This document shows, piece by piece, positions 8,389 to 17,072 of a stretch of 64,000 nt of DNA. Below the pieces are notes generated by a model, which worked only from the letters and a program-made list of their open reading frames with translations, was not told the origin of the DNA and searched no databases. Where the stretch lies: NCBI RefSeq assembly GCF_002483315.1, contig NZ_DLHR01000016.1, positions 62,001-126,000 of the forward strand. The letters are read 5' to 3'. Source of the stretch: Flavobacterium sp. UBA7663 (lineage in GTDB: Bacteria > Bacteroidota > Bacteroidia > Flavobacteriales > Flavobacteriaceae). The position numbers and the translations under genes are program-made. Numbering within the stretch: the stretch's first letter is position 1; each line of letters opens with the position of its first letter.

Positions 8389-9909
8389 ATGACACAAATC
8401 ATTATTATTGTAGTAGCCGCTTTTGTGCTATTTGTTACTTTTGTGACCTTAATTTCGCGTTACAAAAGATGTCCTTCTGACAAAATTTTAGTTATTTATG
8501 GAAAAACTGGTGGCACATCCGCAAAGTGTGTTCACGGTGGTGGAGCCTTTATTTGGCCAGTAATTCAGGATTATTCATTTTTAGATTTAAAACCAATTTC
8601 TATTGAAGCGAATTTAACTAATGCGCTTTCTCGTCAAAATATTCGTGTTGATGTTCCATGTCGATTTACTATAGCGATTTCTACTGAAACGGATAGTATG
8701 AACACGGCTGCTGAACGTTTATTAGGTTTGGCTCCGGAACAAATTCAGGAATTGGCAAAAGATATTTTATTTGGGCAATTGCGTTTGGTTATTGCAACGA
8801 TGACGATTGAAGAAATCAACTCAGATAGAGATAAATTCTTAGATAATATTTCTAAAAACGTAGATTCTGAATTAAAGAAAATTGGTTTAAAATTAATCAA
8901 CGTTAACGTTACCGATATCAAGGACGAATCAGGCTACATCGAAGCTTTAGGAAAAGAAGCTGCTGCAAAAGCAATTAACGAAGCTAAAATTTCAGTAGCG
9001 GAACAAGAAAAAATTGGAGAAACTGGAAAAGCAATGGCCGATCGTGAAAAAGACGTTCAAATTGCGGAAACACACAGAGATCGTGACGTTAAAATTGCGA
9101 TTACTAATAAAGATAGAGAAGTAAGTATTGCAGCTGCTTTTAAAGATGAAAGTATTGGAAAAGCGGAAGCACAAAGAGATACTCGTGTTGCTACATCTGA
9201 AGCTAATGCGATTGCGGTTCAAGGAGAAAATGAGGCTAAAATTGCTATTGCACAATCAGAAGCTGCAAGACGTGAAAAAGAAGCAGAAGCTTTACGTATT
9301 GCATTAGCATCTGAAAAAGTTCAAAGTGCAAAAGCTTTAGAAGAATCGTATTTGGCAGAACAAAAAGCAGAATCGGCTCGTGCTGATAGAGAACGTGCTA
9401 CTCAAAATGCGAATATTGTAATTCCAGCAGAAATTGCAAAACAAAAGGCAATTATCGATGCGCAAGCAGAAGCAGAAAGAATTCGTGAACAAGCAAAAGG
9501 AGAAGCAGATGCAATCTTCGCTAAAATGGAAGCAGAAGCAAAGGGTTTGTATGAAATCTTAACAAAACAAGCTGAAGGTTATAAAGAAGTAGTTAGCGCT
9601 GCAGGTGGTGATCCAACAAAAGCATTCCAATTGTTATTAATTGAGAAATTACCTGAATTAGTTAAAACTCAGGTTGAAGCAGTTAAAAACATTAAAATTG
9701 ACAAAATCACTGTTTGGGATTCTGGAAATAATACAGATGGAAATGGCTCAACTGCAAATTTCGTTTCTGGAATGATGAAAACTGTTCCACCATTAAATGA
9801 CTTATTTAATATGGCTGGGTTAAATTTACCAACCTATTTAAAAGGTGAAGACATACCAAAAGACACTTCAAGTTCAACTGAAATTACACCAATTGAAGAA
9901 GTGAAGTAA
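8389..9909 (+). CDS. flotillin-family (SPFH/band 7) membrane scaffold protein
   Basis: The 506-residue protein starts with a hydrophobic anchor (residues 1-23), then an SPFH/band-7 domain (to about residue 210), then a long alanine/glutamate/lysine-rich coiled coil (about 210-400, with repeats such as REKDVQIAETHRDRDVKIA) and a tail ending TPIEEVK. This is the flotillin/YuaG (FloT-like) architecture; family members oligomerise at the inner membrane and organise lipid microdomains. It is coupled to the NfeD-like gene. The last 42 bases of its gene are duplicated, with two changes, at 10686-10727. Confidence 0.92.
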   Translation: MTQIIIIVVAAFVLFVTFVTLISRYKRCPSDKILVIYGKTGGTSAKCVHGGGAFIWPVIQDYSFLDLKPISIEANLTNALSRQNIRVDVPCRFTIAISTETDSMNTAAERLLGLAPEQIQELAKDILFGQLRLVIATMTIEEINSDRDKFLDNISKNVDSELKKIGLKLINVNVTDIKDESGYIEALGKEAAAKAINEAKISVAEQEKIGETGKAMADREKDVQIAETHRDRDVKIAITNKDREVSIAAAFKDESIGKAEAQRDTRVATSEANAIAVQGENEAKIAIAQSEAARREKEAEALRIALASEKVQSAKALEESYLAEQKAESARADRERATQNANIVIPAEIAKQKAIIDAQAEAERIREQAKGEADAIFAKMEAEAKGLYEILTKQAEGYKEVVSAAGGDPTKAFQLLLIEKLPELVKTQVEAVKNIKIDKITVWDSGNNTDGNGSTANFVSGMMKTVPPLNDLFNMAGLNLPTYLKGEDIPKDTSSSTEITPIEEVK

Positions 9910-9910
9910 T
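9869..9910 (+). repeat. direct repeat, copy 1 (flotillin 3' end)
   Basis: The last codons and stop of the flotillin gene match 10686-10727 at 40 of 42 positions. Similarity continues past the stop into the terminator region, so about 140 bp including a terminator is duplicated on the far side of the CIA30 gene. Confidence 0.85.
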
Positions 9911-9928
9911 ATTTTAAATTTTAATAGT

Positions 9929-9969
9929 AAAATCCCAATTTCCGATAAAATGGTTTTTGGGATTTTTTA
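9929..9969 (+). terminator. terminator of the flotillin operon
   Basis: AAAATCCCAA (9929-9938) pairs with TTGGGATTTT (9957-9966) over an 18-base loop and ends in a T-rich tract. A diverged copy of this structure recurs at about 10748-10783. Confidence 0.7.
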
Positions 9970-10058
9970 TTTTAAAAATCTAACAATTTGTGAATAAATG
10001 TTAAATGCCATAAAAACAGAATTTATTTTAATTAAATTTACATAAAATAAATCATAAA

Positions 10059-10589
10059 ATGAAAACACTATTTATATTATTGACTCTTTCTATAATGAGC
10101 ACATCAATGATTTACGATTTTAATAAAGAATCTTTAAAAACAGATTGGATTATTGAGGATGATGGTGCTATGGATGGTATACCTCTAGGGAAATTTTCAA
10201 TTGATAAAGATGGAAATGGTGTTTTTAGTGGAACCAATTCATTGGATAACAATGGTGTATATTCATCTGTTCGTCGCCAGTTTGATAAAATTCAAACAAA
10301 TGAAAATAGTAAAATTCTCATTAGACTTAAAGGTGATGGCAATGAATATCAATTTAAAATAAAAGATAAATCTGATGTTTTATATTCCTACATGACAACT
10401 TTTGAAACTTCTGGAAAATGGGAAACTATTGAAATTAAACTAAGTGATTTATATCCTTCCTATAGAGGTCTAAGACAACAAAATTCGAAAAATTACAACA
10501 GAGATTCCTTTGTAGAAATTGCCTTTTTTATTGCAAACACAGAGAAAAAATCATTCAAATTAATTTTAGATAAAATTGAATTGAAATAA
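10059..10589 (+). CDS. CIA30-family protein
   Basis: The 176-residue protein has a short hydrophobic N-terminus (possible signal peptide, residues 1-17) and then a single beta-sandwich-like domain with the CIA30 pattern: DWIIEDDGAMDGIPLGKFS, NGVFSGTNSLDNNGVYSSVR, RLKGDGNEYQFKI and WETIEIKLSDL. The family is named after a fungal complex I assembly factor, but bacterial members are widespread and their role is unknown; a carbohydrate-binding-like fold is likely. It sits alone between the flotillin terminator and a duplicate of that region, suggesting it came in with a duplication event. Confidence 0.75.
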   Translation: MKTLFILLTLSIMSTSMIYDFNKESLKTDWIIEDDGAMDGIPLGKFSIDKDGNGVFSGTNSLDNNGVYSSVRRQFDKIQTNENSKILIRLKGDGNEYQFKIKDKSDVLYSYMTTFETSGKWETIEIKLSDLYPSYRGLRQQNSKNYNRDSFVEIAFFIANTEKKSFKLILDKIELK

Positions 10590-10685
10590 GTGCATTGTAA
10601 TTTGAAATGAATCTCTATTTTATTTTGATCATTCATTTTTTTGGGACACCAATTAAAGAGATTTGAAAAATAATGTAAAACTTTG

Positions 10686-10727
10686 CAAGTTCAACTGAAA
10701 TTACACCAACTGAAGAAGTGAAATAAT
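10686..10727 (+). repeat. direct repeat, copy 2 (remnant of the flotillin gene end)
   Basis: This noncoding stretch repeats the last flotillin codons and stop (40 of 42 bases), followed by a diverged copy of the terminator (AAATCCCAAAT...ATTTGGGATTT near 10748-10783). The rest of the 299-bp gap 10590-10888 holds no convincing gene. It is a fragment, not a functional second flotillin. Confidence 0.8.
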
Positions 10728-10847
10728 TTTATTATGAATAAATTTTAAATCCCAAATCCATGTTATTGAATTTGGGATTTTTTAATTTTAAAATGTTAAA
10801 ATTATGAATTGATTGTAATAAAAAATTAACTTTAGCTACTAACCTTT

Positions 10848-10855
10848 TATATTTG
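10848..10855 (+). promoter_or_regulatory. -7 promoter element of the M28 peptidase gene
   Basis: TATATTTG is a full match to TAnnTTTG, 33 bases before the ATG at 10889. No clear -33 TTTG is seen. Confidence 0.5.
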
Positions 10856-10888
10856 TTCTAAAACATTAAAAAACACCAAACTAAAACT

Positions 10889-11911
10889 ATGAAAAAAATA
10901 TTGTTTTCAAGTGCTGTTCTAACTTTGTTACTAACAAGTTGTTCCTCTGCACAAAAGACACAAACACCAGCAGATGCAGGTACTTACATCACTACAATTA
11001 AAGCCGAAGAACTAAGTAAGCACTTATACATTGTAGCAGGAGATGAAATGCAAGGAAGAAATACAGGCGAACCTGGGCAAAAAAAAGCAGGTGAGTATTT
11101 GATTAATGAATACAAAAAAATGGGCCTCAGTTTTCCTCCAGGAGCAACTGATTTTTACCAAAAAGTACCTTCTGAATTCATGAAAAGAGGATTTGCTCCA
11201 AAATTGAATGATTCAGAAAACATTTGGGCATTCATTAAAGGTTCAGAAAAACCAGATGAAATTTTAGTCATTTCCGCACATTACGACCACGTGGGAATGA
11301 AAAATGGTGAAATTTATAATGGTGCCGATGATGATGGTTCTGGAACGGTTGCTTTGTTAGAAATTGCACAAGCATTTAAAGAAGCTCAGAAAAAAGGACA
11401 CGGACCAAAACGTTCTATCTTATTTTTACATGTAACTGGTGAAGAACATGGTTTACACGGTTCAAGATATTATTCAGAAAATCCATTATTCCCATTAGCG
11501 AATACGGTTGCGGATATTAATATTGATATGATTGGAAGAAGAGATACGCTTCACCCAGCTACTAATAATTATATTTATGTAATTGGTTCAGATAGATTGA
11601 GTAGTGAATTACATACTATCAATGAAGAAGTGAATAAAAAATATACTCAGTTAGAATTAGATTACAAATACAACGATAGAAACGATCCTGAAAGAATTTA
11701 CTATCGTTCTGACCACTACAACTTTGCTAAAAAAGGAATTCCTTCTATTTTCTTCTTTAACGGAATCCATGCAGATTATCACTTACCAAGCGATACTCCA
11801 GATAAAATTGAATACGATGCTTTAGCAAAACGTGCACAATTAGCTTTTGGTTTGGCATGGGAATTAGCCAATCGTCCTGAAAGAATTAAAGTAGATAGAG
11901 ACGGGAAATAA
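10889..11911 (+). CDS. M28-family zinc aminopeptidase, lipoprotein
   Basis: The 340-residue protein has a lipoprotein signal peptide with lipobox LTSC (Cys18), so it should be anchored in the outer or inner membrane facing the periplasm or the surface. The M28 metal-binding set is visible: HYDHVG (His131, Asp133), GADDDGSG (Asp147 region), GEEHG (Glu185/186), NIDMIG (Asp213) and a late His in FFNGIHADYH. Such co-catalytic di-zinc enzymes remove N-terminal amino acids from peptides. A second, unrelated-length M28 gene lies at 22664. The gene is monocistronic, with its own promoter element and a bidirectional terminator shared with glyA. Confidence 0.92.
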   Translation: MKKILFSSAVLTLLLTSCSSAQKTQTPADAGTYITTIKAEELSKHLYIVAGDEMQGRNTGEPGQKKAGEYLINEYKKMGLSFPPGATDFYQKVPSEFMKRGFAPKLNDSENIWAFIKGSEKPDEILVISAHYDHVGMKNGEIYNGADDDGSGTVALLEIAQAFKEAQKKGHGPKRSILFLHVTGEEHGLHGSRYYSENPLFPLANTVADINIDMIGRRDTLHPATNNYIYVIGSDRLSSELHTINEEVNKKYTQLELDYKYNDRNDPERIYYRSDHYNFAKKGIPSIFFFNGIHADYHLPSDTPDKIEYDALAKRAQLAFGLAWELANRPERIKVDRDGK

Positions 11912-11931
11912 ATCTCGAACTTTATAAAAAC

Positions 11932-11964
11932 AAAAACTCCTGATGATTAGTCAGGAGTTTTTTT
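11932..11964. terminator. bidirectional terminator between the M28 gene and glyA
   Basis: ACTCCTGA (11935-11942) pairs with TCAGGAGT (11950-11957), flanked by A tract on the left and T tract on the right, so it can end transcription from both converging genes. Confidence 0.85.
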
Positions 11965-11980
11965 ATTGGATAATGTTTGA

Positions 11981-13255
11981 TTAAAATACAAACATTGCTC
12001 TTTCGCTCATTAAATCATTAACTTCTTCAGCTACTTGTTCTAAAACAGCTTCGTCAGTATGATTCATTAAAACTTTATCGATTAAAGCTACAACCGTTTC
12101 CATATCTTCTTCCACCAAACCACGAGTTGTGATTGCTGGAGTTCCCACACGAATACCAGAAGTAACAAATGGTGATTTATCATCAAATGGCACCATGTTT
12201 TTATTTACTGTAATCTCAGCTTTTACTAACGCATTTTCAGCATCTTTTCCTGAAATTCCTTTGTTTCTTAAATCAATTAACATCATGTGGTTATCTGTAC
12301 CACCTGAAATTAATTTATAACCTCTTTTGTTAAACGCTTCTGCCATTGCTTGTGCATTTTTCTTCACTTGCATAGCATAACGGAAAAACTCATCAGTTAA
12401 ACATTCTCCAAAAGCAACCGCCTTAGCTGCAATAATATGCATTAAAGGTCCACCTTGATTTCCAGGGAAAACCGACATATCTAAAACATGAGACATCATT
12501 CTGATATCCCCTTTTGGAGTAGTTAATCCCCAAGGATTTTCGAAATCTTTCCCCATCATAATCATTCCACCTCTTGGTCCTCTTAACGTCTTGTGAGTTG
12601 TTGTTGTTATAATGTGACAATGAGGAACTGGGTCATTTAATAATCCTTTAGCAATTAATCCTGCTGGATGTGAAATATCGGCTAATAATAAAGCACCAAC
12701 GCTATCTGCAATTTCTCTGAAACGTTTAAAATCCATATCACGAGAATAAGCCGAAGCTCCTGCAATAATCATTTTTGGTTTGTTTGCAGTCGCAATTTCT
12801 TGAATTTTATCATAATTCAATACTCCTGTCTCCTCTTCTACTCCATAAAACACAGGATTGTATAATTTTCCAGAAAAATTCACTGGAGAACCATGTGTTA
12901 AGTGGCCTCCGTGCGATAAATCAAATCCTAAAATAGTATCACCTGGTTTCAAACAAGCAGCAAAAACAGCCGTATTAGCTTGTGAACCTGAGTGAGGTTG
13001 TACGTTAACATATTCCGCACCAAACAAAGCCTTTGCTCTGTCAATTGCAATTTGTTCTATAATATCTACTACTTCACATCCTCCGTAATATCTTTTACCA
13101 GGATATCCTTCAGCATATTTGTTGGTTAAACATGAACCTGCAGCTTCCATTACTTGGTCGCTTACAAAGTTTTCAGAAGCAATTAATTCAATTCCGTGAA
13201 TTTGTCTGTCTTGTTCATCAAGAATTAGGTCAAAAATTTGTTCGTCGCGTTGCAT
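11981..13255 (-). CDS. glyA: serine hydroxymethyltransferase
   Basis: GlyA interconverts serine and glycine using tetrahydrofolate and PLP, feeding one-carbon metabolism. The 424-residue length is typical. Family motifs include HGIELIASENFVS, TNKYAEGYPGKRYYGGCE, VNVQPHSGSQAN, LSHGGHLTHG and the PLP-lysine segment TTTTHKTLRGPRGG. It is divergent from fahA across a 112-bp region that contains promoter elements for both. Confidence 0.97.
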   Translation of the reverse strand: MQRDEQIFDLILDEQDRQIHGIELIASENFVSDQVMEAAGSCLTNKYAEGYPGKRYYGGCEVVDIIEQIAIDRAKALFGAEYVNVQPHSGSQANTAVFAACLKPGDTILGFDLSHGGHLTHGSPVNFSGKLYNPVFYGVEEETGVLNYDKIQEIATANKPKMIIAGASAYSRDMDFKRFREIADSVGALLLADISHPAGLIAKGLLNDPVPHCHIITTTTHKTLRGPRGGMIMMGKDFENPWGLTTPKGDIRMMSHVLDMSVFPGNQGGPLMHIIAAKAVAFGECLTDEFFRYAMQVKKNAQAMAEAFNKRGYKLISGGTDNHMMLIDLRNKGISGKDAENALVKAEITVNKNMVPFDDKSPFVTSGIRVGTPAITTRGLVEEDMETVVALIDKVLMNHTDEAVLEQVAEEVNDLMSERAMFVF

Positions 13256-13282
13256 TGCAATAAATATTCGTTAAAATTAGGT

Positions 13283-13290
13283 CAAAATTA
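13283..13290 (-). promoter_or_regulatory. -7 promoter element of glyA
   Basis: On the minus strand this reads TAATTTTG, a full match to TAnnTTTG, 27 bases before the glyA start codon. Confidence 0.5.
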
Positions 13291-13299
13291 CGAAAAAGG

Positions 13300-13330
13300 T
13301 TTGTTACATTGCTAGATAATTTTATATTTG
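13300..13330 (+). promoter_or_regulatory. fahA promoter
   Basis: TTTG (13300-13303), a 19-base spacer and TATATTTG (13323-13330) form a complete Bacteroidota sigma-A-type promoter, 37 bases before the fahA ATG. Confidence 0.7.
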
Positions 13331-13367
13331 ATTCATAATTTTTCAACAACAAACTAACAATACAATT

Positions 13368-14654
13368 ATGCCAAATATAGCAAACGACCCCAAAAGAAAA
13401 TCTTGGATAAATGTTCCTGAAAATAGTGACTTTCCTATTCAAAATATTCCATTTGGAGTTTTCATTACAAAAGAAGATGTAATCACAATAGGAACCCGAA
13501 TAGGAAATTGCGCTATCGATATGGGTGCTTTACAACAATTAGGTTATTTTGAAGGTATTGAACTTACAGATGATATGTTCATGCAAGACACACTTAATGA
13601 CTTTATTTCTGATGGAAAAAAAACATGGCGTTTGGTAAGAAATCGCTTAGCAGAACTTTTCGATGAAAATAACCCAAAATTAAGAGACAACAATGAACAT
13701 AGAGAAGTTGTTATTTTCAGTGTAGCTGATATAGAAATGCTTTTACCGGTTCAAATTGGTGATTATACCGATTTTTACAGTTCAAAAGAACACGCTACCA
13801 ACGTAGGAAAAATGTTTCGTGATCCAGAAAATGCATTATTACCAAACTGGTTACACATTCCTGTAGGCTATCATGGAAGAAGTTCTACGATTGTTCCTTC
13901 AGGTATTCCAGTACACAGACCTTATGGACAAACGTTACCTAACGGAGAAACAACTCCTGTTTTTGGACCTTCAAGATTGGTGGATTTTGAATTAGAAACC
14001 GCTTTTATTACTACGGATGCGAATTTAATGGGAGAACCAATTCCAGTTGAAGAAGCAGAAGAACACATCTTCGGAATGGTATTATTTAACGATTGGAGTG
14101 CACGTGATATTCAAAAATGGGAATATGTACCACTTGGACCATTCTTAGCGAAAAACTTTGCTTCGTCAATTTCACCATGGATTGTAACAATGGATGCTTT
14201 AGAACCATTCAGAGTAAAAGGTCCTGAGCAATCACCAGAACCATTACCTTATTTACAACAAAAAGGTGCAAAAGCATTTGATATTAATTTAGAAGTAGCT
14301 ATTCAGCCAGAAAATGCGGTAGAAACTGTGGTTTCTCGTTCCAACTTTAAATACATGTATTGGTCAATGGCTCAACAATTGGCGCATCATACGATTAATG
14401 GTTGTAGAGTAAACTCTGGCGATATGATGGGAAGTGGAACAATCTCTGGACCAACAGAAGATTCTTTTGGTTCGATGTTAGAATTGAGTTGGGGCGGACA
14501 AAAACCATTGAAAATGAACGATGGTTCCGAACGTAAATTCATCAACGACAACGATACTGTAATTATCAGAGGATTTTGCCAAAAAGATAACTTAAGAATT
14601 GGGTTTGGAGAAGTTTCTAGTAAATTGTTACCCGCAGTAGAATTGAAATTTTAA
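13368..14654 (+). CDS. fahA: fumarylacetoacetase
   Basis: The enzyme hydrolyses fumarylacetoacetate to fumarate and acetoacetate, the last step of tyrosine/homogentisate breakdown. The 428-residue protein has the small N-terminal domain (about residues 1-115) and the FAH hydrolase domain with YTDFYSSKEHATNVG, PVGYHGRSSTIVPSG, ELETAFI, GMVLFNDWSARDIQKWEY and GTISGP. Metal-binding Asp and Glu residues (YTDFY, ELE, NDWSARD) are present. It is transcribed alone, with a consensus promoter and a strong terminator. Other tyrosine-degradation genes are not in the window. Confidence 0.95.
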   Translation: MPNIANDPKRKSWINVPENSDFPIQNIPFGVFITKEDVITIGTRIGNCAIDMGALQQLGYFEGIELTDDMFMQDTLNDFISDGKKTWRLVRNRLAELFDENNPKLRDNNEHREVVIFSVADIEMLLPVQIGDYTDFYSSKEHATNVGKMFRDPENALLPNWLHIPVGYHGRSSTIVPSGIPVHRPYGQTLPNGETTPVFGPSRLVDFELETAFITTDANLMGEPIPVEEAEEHIFGMVLFNDWSARDIQKWEYVPLGPFLAKNFASSISPWIVTMDALEPFRVKGPEQSPEPLPYLQQKGAKAFDINLEVAIQPENAVETVVSRSNFKYMYWSMAQQLAHHTINGCRVNSGDMMGSGTISGPTEDSFGSMLELSWGGQKPLKMNDGSERKFINDNDTVIIRGFCQKDNLRIGFGEVSSKLLPAVELKF

Positions 14655-14675
14655 TTCAAATTTATAAAATACTCA

Positions 14676-14710
14676 AAACTCCGAAAGACGATTTCGGAGT
14701 TTTATTTTTT
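14676..14710 (+). terminator. fahA terminator
   Basis: AAACTCCGAAA (14676-14686) pairs perfectly with TTTCGGAGTTT (14692-14702) over a 5-base loop, followed by a T-rich tail to 14710. Confidence 0.85.
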
Positions 14711-14788
14711 AGCCCTGATGGAAGTGGCATCCTTTTTGTTTTTTCTTTAAAAACAAAAAGATAGAACGTACAGCAGGACACGAGCTTC
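14711..14788 (+). repeat. structured dispersed element (AGCCCTGATGGAAGTGGCAT type)
   Basis: A conserved-looking left block (from AGCCCTG) and right block (GATAGAACGTACAGCAGG, to GAGCTTC) bracket a perfect 12-bp hairpin, CTTTTTGTTTTT (14732-14743) with AAAAACAAAAAG (14749-14760). CCTG near 14714 can pair with CAGG at 14774-14777. I recall very similar blocks recurring between genes in Flavobacteriaceae genomes. It could be a dispersed repeat or a structured RNA (the Flavo-1 RNA class is one candidate), but I cannot check either. Confidence 0.45.
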
Positions 14789-14830
14789 AAAAAAGGGAAC
14801 TGACGAAGTAATTAGCTCCAAAAAAATTTT

Positions 14831-14838
14831 ATCTTTGA
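14831..14838 (+). promoter_or_regulatory. -7 promoter element of the lipoprotein gene at 14855
   Basis: TATCTTTG matches TAnnTTTG, 16 bases before the ATG, giving a very short 5' leader. Confidence 0.5.
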
Positions 14839-14854
14839 CAAAATATTTAATTTT

Positions 14855-16036
14855 ATGAAAAAAATTACCCTATTATTTTTATCGTTATTAATTGTTTCAT
14901 GTGGTGTGAAGCAAACTCAATCTATGCTAAGTAATGGCGATTATGACGGCGCTATAAATAGAGCTTTAGAAGGTTTAAGAACTAATAAAAACTCTAAAGG
15001 AAACCAAGATTACGTTTACTTACTAGAAGAAGCTTTTGCTAAGGCAAAGCAACGCGATTTAGAATCTTTAAACTTATTAATAAAAGAAAATAATCCTTCG
15101 AACTACGAAAGAATTTTTAATCTTTATTCACAATTGCATAACCGTCAAGAACGTATAAAACCACTTTTACCGCTGCAATTGTTGAAAGAAGGTAGAAATG
15201 CTATTTTTCCAATGGATGATTATTCGGATGAGTTAATTAGTAGTAAAAATAATCTTTCGGGATTTTTATATGCTAATGCTAAAAAACTATTGGCTTCTAA
15301 AAACAAAATGGATTTTAGACAAGCTTTTGATGATTTAGCGTATTTGGATAAATTAAATCCGGGTTATAAAGATGTTCGTGCATTAATGGATGAAGCACAA
15401 TTTAAAGGAACTGATTTTGTTCATGTGTATACAAAAAACGAAACCAATATGGTAATTCCAGCTCGTTTACAAGACGATTTATTAGATTTTAGCACCTATG
15501 GAATTAATGATAAATGGACGGTTTATCACAACAACAAACAAAAAAACATTACTTATGATTTTGGAATGATTGTAAATTTTAGACAAATCAACATTTCACC
15601 AGAACAAGTAAAAGAAAAACAATTCATCAAAGAAAAGCAAATCAAAGATGGTTTAAAAACTCTCTTAGATGCAAACGGAAATGTGGTAAAAGATAGTTTA
15701 GGAAATCCAATTAAAGTGGACAATATGAAAACTATTACAGTTAGTATTTACGAATTTACGCAATTCAAATCGTGTCAAGTAACTGCAAAAGTAGATTATA
15801 TTGATTTTAGAACCAATCAATTAATTGATGCTTTTCCGGTAACTAGTGAATTTATTTTTGACTATATCTACGCTAATTATAACGGAGACAAACGCGCTTG
15901 TGAAGAAAATTATTACCAATATTTTGACAGAAGAGCTGTTCCGTTTCCAAGTAACGAACAAATGGTGTATGACACCGGCGAAGATTTAAAAGCCAAACTA
16001 AAAGGTATTATTACCAATAATAAGTTTAGAAGGTAA
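14855..16036 (+). CDS. TPR-like lipoprotein of unknown function
   Basis: The 393-residue protein has a lipoprotein signal with lipobox IVSC (Cys16). The N-terminal third (about 20-180) is helical with TPR-like content (MLSNGDYDGAINRALEGL, LLEEAFAKAKQRDLESLNLL, FDDLAYLDKLNPGYKDVRALM). The C-terminal half looks beta-rich (VTAKVDYIDFRTNQLIDAFPVTSEFIFDY). Similar TPR lipoproteins are common in Bacteroidota outer membranes; no function is known to me. It is monocistronic, with its own promoter element and terminator. Confidence 0.75.
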   Translation: MKKITLLFLSLLIVSCGVKQTQSMLSNGDYDGAINRALEGLRTNKNSKGNQDYVYLLEEAFAKAKQRDLESLNLLIKENNPSNYERIFNLYSQLHNRQERIKPLLPLQLLKEGRNAIFPMDDYSDELISSKNNLSGFLYANAKKLLASKNKMDFRQAFDDLAYLDKLNPGYKDVRALMDEAQFKGTDFVHVYTKNETNMVIPARLQDDLLDFSTYGINDKWTVYHNNKQKNITYDFGMIVNFRQINISPEQVKEKQFIKEKQIKDGLKTLLDANGNVVKDSLGNPIKVDNMKTITVSIYEFTQFKSCQVTAKVDYIDFRTNQLIDAFPVTSEFIFDYIYANYNGDKRACEENYYQYFDRRAVPFPSNEQMVYDTGEDLKAKLKGIITNNKFRR

Positions 16037-16057
16037 GTTTAAAATATAAACGCTAAA

Positions 16058-16096
16058 AAAAGCATTTGAAAGTAAATTTCAAATGCTTTTTTGTTT
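16058..16096 (+). terminator. terminator after the TPR-like lipoprotein gene
   Basis: AAAAGCATTTGAAA (16058-16071) pairs perfectly with TTTCAAATGCTTTT (16077-16090) over a 5-base loop, followed by T-rich sequence. Confidence 0.85.
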
Positions 16097-16167
16097 TTAA
16101 ACCTAAACATTTTGATAGATAAAACTTTACTTAGTTTAATAAATTATTAACAACACATATTCAACTA

Positions 16168-16197
16168 TTTGATTTTTAATAAATTATTCTAATTTTG
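16168..16197 (+). promoter_or_regulatory. promoter of the propeller/amidase operon
   Basis: TTTG (16168-16171), 18-base spacer and TAATTTTG (16190-16197), 28 bases before the ATG at 16226. Confidence 0.65.
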
Positions 16198-16225
16198 TTT
16201 ACAAGAAATTTTAAAATAATCTGAA

Positions 16226-17068
16226 ATGAAAAAAATTTTACTACTCTTATCTCTAATTATCATTAATAACTATGGGTTTACTCAAAAGCTATCCAAAACA
16301 AAAAAATTGGAGTTTAATGACTTTTACACAAACCCAGTTCCATCTCCAAATGGTGAACTTGCATTGGTGACAAGTGAGCATTTTATTGGGATTTATATTT
16401 TGGAATTAAAAACAAAAAAAATTACTCCCATTACAATTACTCAAGGCAATGGATATGGCTATAGCTGGTCAACTGATAATGAAACTATTTTCTATAAAGT
16501 AAAACCTGAAAATGGTTACATAATGGACTCGGAAGTTTTTAGCTACAATATAAAAACGAAAGAAACTAAAAAGGTTGAAATTAATCATAACTACTTACCT
16601 TCCTATCAAGGTGAAAATAATGTTATCGTTTATACAAATATCAGAACATTAAAAATTGAAGCAATTGATTTAAAAACAATGAAATCATGGGTTGTTACAA
16701 ATAATGAAGGGCAATTCTATAGCGCAACATTATCACATGATGGAAAAAAAGTAGCTGTACACGAAGGCTCGGATGTTTATGTTTATAATATTGACGGTTC
16801 TGGAATGATTGCAAAATTAGGCCCTGGAATTGCAACTTCATGGTCAATGGATGATAATTATTTAATAGGTTATTTGAGTGAGAGTAGTGATGGTCACGTA
16901 ATATCTAATTCAGATATTTATTTGTATGATGTAAAAAACTTCAAATCAAAAAAAGTAACTACAACCAAAAACATATTTGAAAGTAATGTGAGTTTTATAA
17001 ATGAAAATAATATAATATATGCTGATGAAAAAACAGGTGATATATTAACTTCTAAAATTAAATTTTAA
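16226..17068 (+). CDS. secreted TolB-like beta-propeller protein
   Basis: The 280-residue protein has a signal peptide (about residues 1-19, cut near GFTQ) and then repeating units of about 45 residues with the WD40/PD40 flavour seen in TolB: NPVPSPNGELALV, YGYSWSTDNETIFYK, SATLSHDGKKVAVHE, ATSWSMDDNYLIGY. The repeats suggest a beta-propeller in the periplasm or at the cell surface, probably binding protein or peptidoglycan-associated partners. It ends 4 bp before the amidase gene, so the two are cotranscribed. No enzymatic motif is seen. Confidence 0.75.
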   Translation: MKKILLLLSLIIINNYGFTQKLSKTKKLEFNDFYTNPVPSPNGELALVTSEHFIGIYILELKTKKITPITITQGNGYGYSWSTDNETIFYKVKPENGYIMDSEVFSYNIKTKETKKVEINHNYLPSYQGENNVIVYTNIRTLKIEAIDLKTMKSWVVTNNEGQFYSATLSHDGKKVAVHEGSDVYVYNIDGSGMIAKLGPGIATSWSMDDNYLIGYLSESSDGHVISNSDIYLYDVKNFKSKKVTTTKNIFESNVSFINENNIIYADEKTGDILTSKIKF

Positions 17069-17072
17069 TCCT

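Noticed and set aside
10590..10685. A small gene between CIA30 and the duplicated flotillin tail
   Set aside because: No frame with sensible start, length or composition is visible.
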